A stretch of DNA of 6,796 nucleotides from contig CAZMGV010000040.1 in assembly GCA_964565925.1 (NCBI GenBank), forward strand, positions 1-6,796. Reading direction: 5' to 3'. The DNA is from CAZMGV01 sp964565925. Its GTDB lineage: Bacteria > JAGRBM01 > JAHCIT01. Position numbers and translations under genes: made by a program. This document shows, one piece after another, positions 1 through 6,796 of this stretch. The first letter of the stretch is position 1. Each line of letters opens with the position of its first letter. The notes under the pieces were generated by a model. The model was not told the origin of the DNA, searched no databases, and saw nothing but the letters and a program-made list of their open reading frames with translations.

Positions 1-1
1 A

Positions 2-748
2 AAGGATGCCTTGCATGCTCTGTCTCTCAAATCGCCGCCAGTAACCGCGCCGATTACCGAGGCGGTATTATCCGATCCGGACGTGACGGTGCGCCGTGAA
101 GCCATAGAACTCCTGGCGGCGAAGTGCGATACAAGGACAGCCTCAAATTGCGATGTAAAAGTCGCCTATAGCCTAAATATCGCAATTGATGACGAGGATA
201 GCAGAAATGGCCTTCAGGCTGCCGTCGCTACAATCCGGGTAAATGCCGTTCCTCCTGAACGTGCAATTAACAAGATCAACTCCATACTTCGAGGCACGGA
301 CATCGAATTGCGTAATTCGGCGCTCTTAGAACTGGCGGAACTGGGCGTGCGGGGAGAAGGGTTCATCCCTGCAATTACCCAGCTACTCGACGATAGCGAC
401 CGCGGAAACCGTGAGCTAGCGATCGGTGGTCTTTTGTTGATTGGCCAGGCATCTGTGCCTGTGCTGATCGACCGTCTGGATCACGAGAACGAGGACTTTC
501 AGCTTGAAGCTGCGCTTGGACTGGCGGAACTCGCACCAGATTCGCCCGGATTGGTGGAACACTTATCAAATGGACTTCGACACAGGGATGCAAACTACCG
601 GAAATACAGCGCACACGCCTGTACGTTTCTTAAGCCGGAAATTGCACAAGAAATGATGCCCGAACTGGAAGAGCTTCTGAATGATCCCGAAGAGGAAGTT
701 CGTGACAGCGCGCGCAATACGATTCAGAAACTTTCGGATAAGAAATGA
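2..748 (+). CDS. HEAT-repeat protein, 5' end outside the window
   Basis: The reading frame is open to the left edge and ends at TGA 746-748. A TTG at 11 could serve as a start, but the residues before it (KDA) continue the same helical pattern and no ribosome binding site is visible, so the gene most likely begins upstream. The visible part is almost entirely HEAT-like (PBS-lyase type) helical repeats. About seven units each contain a short acidic turn such as SDPDVTVR, DDSDRGNR, DHENEDFQ or NDPEEEVR, followed by an A/L-rich helix, spaced roughly 30-40 residues apart. There is no signal peptide or membrane segment in this part, so it is probably a cytoplasmic protein-interaction scaffold; the partner is unknown. 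It is more AT-rich and uses more mixed codons (TTA, ATA, AAA, CGA) than the cassette that follows 188 bases later, and it shows no functional link to it. The family is clear but the specific role cannot be inferred. Confidence 0.85.
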   Translation, partial: KDALHALSLKSPPVTAPITEAVLSDPDVTVRREAIELLAAKCDTRTASNCDVKVAYSLNIAIDDEDSRNGLQAAVATIRVNAVPPERAINKINSILRGTDIELRNSALLELAELGVRGEGFIPAITQLLDDSDRGNRELAIGGLLLIGQASVPVLIDRLDHENEDFQLEAALGLAELAPDSPGLVEHLSNGLRHRDANYRKYSAHACTFLKPEIAQEMMPELEELLNDPEEEVRDSARNTIQKLSDKK

Positions 749-790
749 TGTGCGCTAAAAGCGTCGAGAATTAGAGCATATCGTCTACAT

Positions 791-805
791 AGGTTCTTAA
801 AACCT
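791..805. repeat. Small inverted repeat AGGTT-N5-AACCT
   Basis: This is a perfect 5-bp inverted repeat (791-795 and 801-805) around CTTAA, 43 bases after the HEAT gene stop. No T-run follows it, so it is a poor terminator candidate. It may be a minor protein-binding site or chance. Confidence 0.3.
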
Positions 806-850
806 TAGCAGTTTCAGCCACTTCCGGGAACTGTGCCGCTACCTGACATA

Positions 851-870
851 GCCCCCGGTTAAGCTGGGGC
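851..870. repeat. GC-rich inverted repeat GCCCC-N10-GGGGC
   Basis: Perfect 5-bp GC-only arms (851-855 and 866-870) lie just upstream of the promoter candidate for the imu cassette. It could form a hairpin in any transcript reading through from the HEAT gene. The sequence after it is G-rich with only TTT at 881-883, so it does not look like a classical intrinsic terminator. Confidence 0.35.
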
Positions 871-881
871 CGGGTGAGGGT

Positions 882-909
882 TTGACCTGTCCGATACTTT
901 CGGTTTACT
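882..909 (+). promoter_or_regulatory. Sigma70-type promoter candidate for imuA-imuB-dnaE2
   Basis: TTGACC (882-887, 5 of 6 to the TTGACA consensus) is followed after 16 bases by TTTACT (904-909, 4 of 6 to TATAAT). Transcription would start near 916, giving a leader of about 20 bases before the imuA ATG at 936. The -10 and the predicted start are covered by the dyad at 907-925, as expected for a repressor-controlled promoter. The assignment rests on consensus matching only. Confidence 0.55.
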
Positions 910-925
910 TACGGCATCGGTAAGT
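907..925. promoter_or_regulatory. Probable SOS (LexA) operator, dyad ACTTAC-N7-GTAAGT
   Basis: ACTTAC (907-912) and GTAAGT (920-925) form a perfect 6-bp inverted repeat around 7 bases; the pair G914/C918 inside the spacer is also symmetric. It overlaps the -10 box and predicted start of the promoter and ends 10 bases before the imuA ATG, so a bound repressor would block RNA polymerase. imuA-imuB-dnaE2 cassettes are widely LexA-controlled, which makes LexA the natural candidate. The sequence is none of the well-known boxes (CTG-N10-CAG, GAAC-N7-GTTC, CGAAC-N4-GTTCG). It shares TTAC/GTAA with the Bdellovibrio box but with a 7-base spacer instead of 3. The dyad is seen; its binding protein is inferred. 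Confidence 0.6.
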
Positions 926-931
926 GAGGTG
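926..931 (+). promoter_or_regulatory. Ribosome binding site of imuA
   Basis: GAGGTG matches the anti-Shine-Dalgarno complement, and its GAGG core lies 6 bases before ATG 936. This favours ATG 936 over the in-frame GTG at 924, which has no such site upstream and lies inside the operator. Confidence 0.65.
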
Positions 932-935
932 GTAT

Positions 936-1541
936 ATGGGTCTCTCCGCCCAGGAGCTGCTGGCCGTTCTGCCGCCGGGTGTTACCCGTGGCGGCCTCAT
1001 CAAGACAACGGGCGGGGTCTGGGACCGGGCCGAAACCGCCGGGCGGCTCGTGGAACTCTCCGGAGTCGCGGCGCTCACGATGGCGTTCCGGCTGATCCGG
1101 GATTCCCAGAAGGCGGGTGATCCCGCCGCCTGGGTCGGAGCGTTCGGATCGCTCTTCTTCGCCCCTGATGCCGTAGCTGGCGGCATCGATCTGGATTCGC
1201 TGGCGGTCGTCCGGCTCCGGGACTCACGCGATGTACCGCGAGCGGCGGAACGGGTTCTCCAGTCCGGCGCGTTCGGGGTCGTCGTTATCGATCTCCCCGC
1301 CAGCGCTGATGTTCCGTTACCACTCCAATCCCGCTTCGTCGGGCTCGCCCAGAAACACGATACAGCGGTTGTGTTTATCACGGCAAAACCGCTCGGATCG
1401 CTCGTCAGTCTTCGCGCCGCCACCCGGAGAGTTCCCGCTGGCCGCCGGCGCTTCCGGTGCGAGCTTGAGGCCGTGAAGGACAAGCGACGGGGACCGGGCT
1501 GGGTTCAGGAGACAGACTGCCGTGGACCGGCCGGACTCTGA
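936..1541 (+). CDS. imuA: ImuA, RecA-like SOS mutagenesis accessory protein
   Basis: The product is 201 residues from ATG 936. It resembles the C-terminal part of the RecA/ImuA ATPase-like fold. A hydrophobic strand GAFGVVVIDLP (111-121) sits at the Walker B position, AVVFIT (144-149) forms a following strand, SLVSLRAATRR (155-165) matches the region where RecA-family proteins have a conserved S-L-R strand, and ELEAVKDKRRGPG (176-188) corresponds to the RecA V-K-N-K segment. No Walker A (GxxxxGK[ST]) is visible; the equivalent N-terminal stretch reads GGLIKTTGG (19-27), so ATP binding is doubtful. It is at the short end for ImuA. In studied systems ImuA-type proteins bind ImuB and modulate RecA-dependent translesion synthesis, without a catalytic step of their own having been established. 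It is first in the operon, directly behind the putative SOS operator, and its last 20 bases overlap imuB. Identification relies strongly on the cassette context because ImuA families diverge widely. Confidence 0.85.
   Translation: MGLSAQELLAVLPPGVTRGGLIKTTGGVWDRAETAGRLVELSGVAALTMAFRLIRDSQKAGDPAAWVGAFGSLFFAPDAVAGGIDLDSLAVVRLRDSRDVPRAAERVLQSGAFGVVVIDLPASADVPLPLQSRFVGLAQKHDTAVVFITAKPLGSLVSLRAATRRVPAGRRRFRCELEAVKDKRRGPGWVQETDCRGPAGL
1507..1511 (+). promoter_or_regulatory. Ribosome binding site of imuB, inside imuA
   Basis: AGGAG lies 10 bases before GTG 1522 and sits within the imuA reading frame. It supports the GTG start and the 20-base overlap of the two genes, an arrangement typical of translational coupling. 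Confidence 0.6.
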
Positions 1542-3024
1542 AACCCGCTGGGCGTGCGTGAACCTGCCGGAGCTTCCGCTCCAGATCCTCGTACGCGCCC
1601 ATCCTGACTGGCGGAACCTGCCAGTCGCGGTTGTCGAGTCGGACAAACCGCAGGCGCTGATCCTTGCCGTGAACGAAAGCGCGAGGCGGAACCGGATCAT
1701 TCCGGGGATGCGGTACGCGGCAGGGCTGTCGCAGTCGAGAGAACTTCGGGCCGGAGCCGTCGGAAGCTCGGAGGTTGAGGCGGCGGTGAATAGCGTAAGC
1801 GGCGAGCTGCGCCGCTTCAGCCCGGAAGTCGAACCTGCCGATGACGAACCGGGCATCCTGTGGGTCAACGCCACCGGCCTTGAGCCCATCACACCGTCGC
1901 TTGGGAAATGGGCGCGGGGGGTTCTGGATACGCTGAGATCCAAGGGGTTCCGGTCGAACGTCGCTGTCGGTTTCAGCCGGTTCGGCAGTTATGCTGCCGC
2001 CAAGACTCGCCCCGGTGTTACCGTGTTCCCGACTCCGAAGGACGAAGCGGCTGTGGCGGGCTCGGCCCGCCTGGACCGTCTTGGCCTCGCCCCAAAACTG
2101 CTAATGCACCTGGCGAAGCTGGGCGTCCTCACCGTCAGGGATTTTCTGGGGCTCCCTTCCACTGGACTGCTTGAACGGTTCGGCCCGGAAGCGCAGCGGT
2201 TTCACCGCATGGCGACCGGGGAGGCGTGGAAACCGCTTGCGCCGGAAACGCCCGTGGATGTTCCCCGGTCGTTGCTCCTCCTCGATCACCCGGAGACCGA
2301 CTCAACCCGGCTCCTGTTCTTCATCCGCCGCCAGCTTCACCCGCTGCTCTCTGAACTCGCCGCCCGGTATCAGGCGCTTACCGAACTGATCGTGGTGCTG
2401 GCTTTGGAGCGAAAGCAGAAGTGGCAGGAGACCGTTCGCCCTGCCTTCCCGACACTCGACAGCGTGACGATCCTCGATCTCGTGCGGCTGACGCTGGAAC
2501 GGACGCCGCTTGCGGCGCCGGTCAGGGAACTGGAATTGACCGCCATCGGCACTCAGGCCGACCGGGAACAGCTCCGGCTCTTTAACGAGAATCCCCGCCG
2601 CGACCTCCGGGCTGCTGCGAGAGTCTTTGCCAGGCTCCGGGCTGAATACGGCGACGGTACGGTCTCGCGTCTCGTTCTTCGAGACGGCCACCTGCCAGAC
2701 CGCCGCTACTCACTGGAGCCGCTGCACGCTCTACCGCTGCCGAAGGATCTGCCCGAGGCTGATCCCGCTCTGATTCGCCGGATCTATGACAAACCGGTGG
2801 CACTCCCGATTCTGCCCGGCCGGGAACTCTCCCGGAACCTGCTCCGGGCCTTCATCGACGGCGCGATTACCAAAACCGCCGGCCCGTTTCTGTTCGAGGG
2901 CGGCTGGTGGCACCGGGACACGGACCGCGAATACCACCTGGTCGAAACCGTCAAAGGCGAGATCGTCTGGATTTTCTACGACCGCAAGCAGTCCCGCTGG
3001 TTCCTGCATGGCGAGGTTCGTTGA
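1522..3024 (+). CDS. imuB: ImuB, inactive Y-family polymerase homologue and clamp-binding hub
   Basis: The product is 500 residues from GTG 1522, a usual ImuB length. Order of parts: Y-family palm/fingers (about 9-180), helix-hairpin-helix thumb (about 187-233), little-finger-like region (about 245-345), then an ImuB-specific C-terminal extension. The polymerase carboxylates are gone. The first motif reads CVNLPEL (12-18), with N14 where Y-family enzymes have Asp, and the S-[IL]-D-E motif before the V-T-G strand is replaced by PGILWVNATG (110-119). It should therefore not polymerise DNA. QLRLF (350-354) is a good match to the beta-clamp-binding motif QLxLF and lies just after the little finger, where characterised ImuBs carry theirs. 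The last 47 residues (GPFLFEGGWW onward, ending WFLHGEVR) match the conserved ImuB C-terminal block. In known systems ImuB binds the clamp, itself, ImuA and DnaE2, recruiting the polymerase to lesions. It overlaps imuA by 20 bases and is 2 bases from dnaE2. Confidence 0.95.
   Translation: MDRPDSETRWACVNLPELPLQILVRAHPDWRNLPVAVVESDKPQALILAVNESARRNRIIPGMRYAAGLSQSRELRAGAVGSSEVEAAVNSVSGELRRFSPEVEPADDEPGILWVNATGLEPITPSLGKWARGVLDTLRSKGFRSNVAVGFSRFGSYAAAKTRPGVTVFPTPKDEAAVAGSARLDRLGLAPKLLMHLAKLGVLTVRDFLGLPSTGLLERFGPEAQRFHRMATGEAWKPLAPETPVDVPRSLLLLDHPETDSTRLLFFIRRQLHPLLSELAARYQALTELIVVLALERKQKWQETVRPAFPTLDSVTILDLVRLTLERTPLAAPVRELELTAIGTQADREQLRLFNENPRRDLRAAARVFARLRAEYGDGTVSRLVLRDGHLPDRRYSLEPLHALPLPKDLPEADPALIRRIYDKPVALPILPGRELSRNLLRAFIDGAITKTAGPFLFEGGWWHRDTDREYHLVETVKGEIVWIFYDRKQSRWFLHGEVR
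3013..3016 (+). promoter_or_regulatory. Ribosome binding site of dnaE2, inside imuB
   Basis: GAGG within the last imuB codons lies 10 bases before ATG 3027. It supports this start over the in-frame upstream codons that extend back to 2907 inside imuB. Confidence 0.5.
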
Positions 3025-3026
3025 CC

Positions 3027-6065
<3,039 letters not shown>

Positions 6066-6128
6066 TCCTGTTAACAAAGCCTGATCGGAAGTATTTAGTT
6101 CATCATTTCGCCCGAAAAGAGACTTTCG

Positions 6129-6252
6129 AGCCGCACTCTAACCGCGCCGCAATCCTTCGCACCGTGCGCTAACCGCGCCAACGGCACGCCCCACCGCGCT
6201 CTATCCGGGCCACTTTCAATCATGCCTCGCTCCAACCGTGCTCCATGCGGGC
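6129..6252. repeat. Degenerate array with ~11-bp period, core AACCGCGCC
   Basis: Similar 9-mers recur at 10-11-bp steps: AGCCGCACT (6129), AACCGCGCC (6140), AATCCTTCG (6151), CACCGTGCG (6160), AACCGCGCC (6171, exact copy), CGGCACGCC (6182), CACCGCGCT (6192), ATCCGGGCC (6203), CTTTCAATC (6213, eroded), TGCCTCGCT (6223), AACCGTGCT (6234) and CATGCGGGC (6244). The approximate consensus with its left flank is CYAACCGYGCY, or AGCGCGGTTAG on the minus strand. The period is close to one helical turn, so repeated units would face the same side of the DNA, and it is not a multiple of three, which argues against a coding repeat. Arrays of 10-11-bp repeats are known as partition-protein binding sites on plasmids (for example parC of R1), but no partition gene is in view. 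The function is unknown. Confidence 0.55.
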
Positions 6253-6300
6253 GTTTGATCGAAATAATAGGCTTCGGCACGGGGACAGATGAATTTTTAG

Positions 6301-6326
6301 GTGACTACCCCTACTACCCCGCCGTC
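6301..6326 (+). repeat. Direct repeat copy 1, begins GTGACTACCCC
   Basis: This C-rich stretch starts GTGACTACCCC and continues TACTACCCCGCCGTC. It is repeated imperfectly at 6437-6464, 136 bases downstream, with the first 11 bases identical. Confidence 0.6.
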
Positions 6327-6381
6327 AATTCGAATGTAGCCACCGGAAATCCCTGGAAAAATCTTTCGGATCAACCGATGA

Positions 6382-6401
6382 GGACCGGCGTATGCCGGTT
6401 C
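6382..6401. repeat. Hairpin with perfect 6-bp core ACCGGC-GTAT-GCCGGT
   Basis: Arms 6384-6389 and 6394-6399 pair perfectly around GTAT. A G-T wobble (6383/6400) and a G-C pair (6382/6401) extend the stem to 8. No T-run follows on the + strand; on the minus strand the nearest T-run (6356-6362) is about 20 bases away, so it is not a standard terminator. It may be an RNA structure or a protein-binding site between the two C-rich repeats. Confidence 0.5.
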
Positions 6402-6416
6402 GCCTCCCCACCACGT

Positions 6417-6458
6417 CCCTACCCGGTGACCCCCCAGTGACTACCCCCTCCCTACCCC
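6417..6458 (-). repeat. Six C-tracts in 42 bases, G-quadruplex potential on the minus strand
   Basis: Two CCCTACCC units (6417-6424 and 6450-6457) flank runs of six C (6430-6435) and five C (6444-6448). On the minus strand this gives at least four G-tracts of three or more separated by 1, 2 and 8 bases, close to the usual quadruplex pattern (one loop is slightly long). Formation is inferred from the sequence pattern only. Confidence 0.5.
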
Positions 6459-6464
6459 GACGTT
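6437..6464 (+). repeat. Direct repeat copy 2, begins GTGACTACCCC
   Basis: It is identical to copy 1 (6301) over 11 bases, then continues CCTCCCTACCCCGACGTT. Within it CTCCCTACCC (6448-6457) is also one arm of the inverted repeat with 6505-6514. Confidence 0.6.
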
Positions 6465-6514
6465 TCTAACTAACTCTTTGATTCTCTTGAAAAAGAAGGT
6501 TTTAGGGTAGGGAG
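6448..6514. repeat. Inverted repeat CTCCCTACCC / GGGTAGGGAG, 47-base spacer
   Basis: The 10-base arms 6448-6457 and 6505-6514 are exact reverse complements. Similarity continues loosely beyond the arms, with AGTGACTACC on one side and GAGTGGGGACT on the other. The spacer is AT-rich (TAACTAACTCTTTGATTC and so on). A C-rich arm, AT-rich centre and G-rich arm could be a cruciform, an operator pair or an unwinding region. Confidence 0.55.
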
Positions 6515-6538
6515 AGTGGGGACTCTTAAGGAAAATCA

Positions 6539-6552
6539 TCGTCGTGCGACGA
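6539..6552. repeat. Near-perfect palindrome TCGTCG-TG-CGACGA
   Basis: Six-base arms (6539-6544 and 6547-6552) surround TG. Its right part, TGCGACGAG (6545-6553), occurs again at 6675-6683 inside the end of the minus-strand gene. It may be a binding site or a trace of local duplication; weak evidence. Confidence 0.35.
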
Positions 6553-6601
6553 GTTCTATAGTGAAAAGTAACCCTATGCCGTTCTGGGATTAAAAAAGAC
6601 C

Positions 6602-6643
6602 GAAAACCCGTCACCAGCTTAGATATGCCGATGACGGGTTTTC
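6602..6643. terminator. Strong bidirectional intrinsic terminator
   Basis: GAAAACCCGTCA (6602-6613) and TGACGGGTTTTC (6632-6643) are perfect 12-bp inverted arms around an 18-base loop. Read on the + strand the stem is followed by TTTTCTT. Read on the minus strand it is followed by TTTTC and then TCTTTTTT (6592-6599). It begins 28 bases after the stop of the minus-strand gene, so it most clearly ends that gene, and it would also stop read-through from the imu cassette. Confidence 0.85.
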
Positions 6644-6671
6644 TTGAATCAGTGCGAGGAGTTGAGTGAGA

Positions 6672-6796
6672 CTATGCGACGAGGAGTTCGGCGATCAGTT
6701 TTTCATGTTCGCCGGGAACGAACAGCGGATCCAGATATTTCGTTCTATAGGCGTCCCCCGCTGCCCGCCATCCACCGTCTTTGTTACCTTCGGCGA
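6672..6796 (-). CDS. C-terminal end of an unrecognised protein, start outside the window
   Basis: On the minus strand a frame open from the right edge gives 40 residues and ends at TAG (6672-6674 on the + strand). The sequence has ordinary soluble-protein character: GGWRAAGDAYRTKYLDPLF, then VPGEHEKLIAELLVA, the last part a likely amphipathic helix. There is no membrane segment and no motif I recognise. Reality is supported by the balanced composition compared with the other frames here and by the strong terminator 28 bases beyond the stop. It is convergent with the imu cassette. Too little is visible to propose a function. Confidence 0.6.
   Translation of the reverse strand, partial: AEGNKDGGWRAAGDAYRTKYLDPLFVPGEHEKLIAELLVA

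Larger units (their letters stand above)
6066..6671. other. 606-base intergenic stretch without a convincing gene
   Basis: No open frame here has both a ribosome binding site and protein-like composition. The first 60 bases after dnaE2 are AT-rich, and their only hairpin is a weak CGAAA-N6-TTTCG (6113-6128). The rest holds the 11-bp-period array, the CCCTACCC repeats, a GC-rich hairpin, a short palindrome and the terminator, all listed separately. The density of repeats is unusual for a simple space between convergent genes and suggests a replication, partition or integration locus, or a decayed element. Confidence 0.6.

Noticed and set aside
851..883. Intrinsic terminator of the HEAT gene
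   Set aside because: The stem is only 5 bp with a 10-base loop, and it is followed by G-rich sequence rather than a T-run.
924..935. GTG at 924 as the imuA start
   Set aside because: It lies inside the dyad operator and has no ribosome binding site upstream, while ATG 936 has GAGGTG at a good distance.
749..935. Classical LexA boxes (CTG-N10-CAG, GAAC-N7-GTTC, CGAAC-N4-GTTCG)
   Set aside because: None is found with both half-sites and correct spacing in the imuA upstream region.
2907..3026. 40-residue N-terminal extension of DnaE2 inside imuB
   Set aside because: The extension is the shadow of the conserved imuB C-terminus. The PHP domain starts at MYVPLW and a Shine-Dalgarno precedes ATG 3027.
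6129..6252. CRISPR array
   Set aside because: The units are about 11 bp, degenerate and contiguous, with no long conserved repeat, no unique spacers and no cas genes.
6095..6280. Possible 61-residue minus-strand protein over the 11-bp array
   Set aside because: It has a GTG start without a ribosome binding site, and the repeat period of 11 does not fit codons. The Arg/Gly-rich product reflects the GC-rich repeats.
6374..6410. Hammerhead-ribozyme-like CGATGAG followed by a stem
   Set aside because: The core needs CTGATGA before the stem and GAAA after it. Here the first motif is altered and the bases after the stem are GCC.
6394..6413. tRNA or tmRNA 3' end suggested by GGTTCG and CCACCA-like bases
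   Set aside because: The five bases before TTC do not pair with those after the loop, and no acceptor or anticodon arm can be drawn.
6222..6440. Possible 72-residue + strand protein
   Set aside because: There is no ribosome binding site, the composition is odd (rich in Pro and Tyr from C-rich repeats), and it spans the repeat structures. It is most likely a chance frame.

Overview
The window is dominated by a compact SOS-mutagenesis cassette, imuA-imuB-dnaE2 (936-6065, + strand). These are an ImuA RecA-like accessory protein, a catalytically degenerate Y-family protein (ImuB) and the error-prone C-family polymerase DnaE2. The three genes are tightly packed: imuB starts 20 bases inside imuA, and dnaE2 starts 2 bases after the imuB stop. 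In bacteria that carry this cassette the proteins act together in translesion synthesis after DNA damage, with ImuB as the hub that ties the polymerase to the sliding clamp.

Layout. 2-748 is the 3' end of a HEAT-repeat protein whose start lies outside the window. 749-935 is the control region of the cassette. It holds a sigma70-type promoter candidate (TTGACC, 16 bases, TTTACT) and, over the -10 and predicted start point, the 19-bp dyad ACTTAC-N7-GTAAGT, a good candidate for the LexA operator. A further half-site-like copy lies 11 bp upstream. The cassette follows. 6066-6671 has no convincing gene but is rich in structure: a degenerate array with a period near 11 bp (6129-6252), direct and inverted CCCTACCC repeats with G-quadruplex potential on the minus strand (6301-6524), a GC-rich hairpin (6382-6401), a small palindrome (6539-6552) and a strong bidirectional terminator (6602-6643). 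From 6672 to the edge is the C-terminal end of an unrecognised minus-strand gene converging on that terminator.

Organism. The cassette is GC-rich with C/G-ending codons, while both flanks are visibly more AT-rich. The imuA-imuB-dnaE2 arrangement is common in Proteobacteria and also occurs in the former delta-proteobacterial lineages and some other phyla. I see no CTG-N10-CAG, GAAC-N7-GTTC or CGAAC-N4-GTTCG box before imuA, which argues against a typical gamma-, alpha- or Gram-positive-type LexA. The TTAC/GTAA half-sites recall the Bdellovibrio box (TTAC-N3-GTAA) but with a wider spacer. I cannot name a genus. The repeat-rich tail and composition change would fit a cassette sitting in, or next to, accessory DNA, but no integrase, transposase or attachment site is visible.
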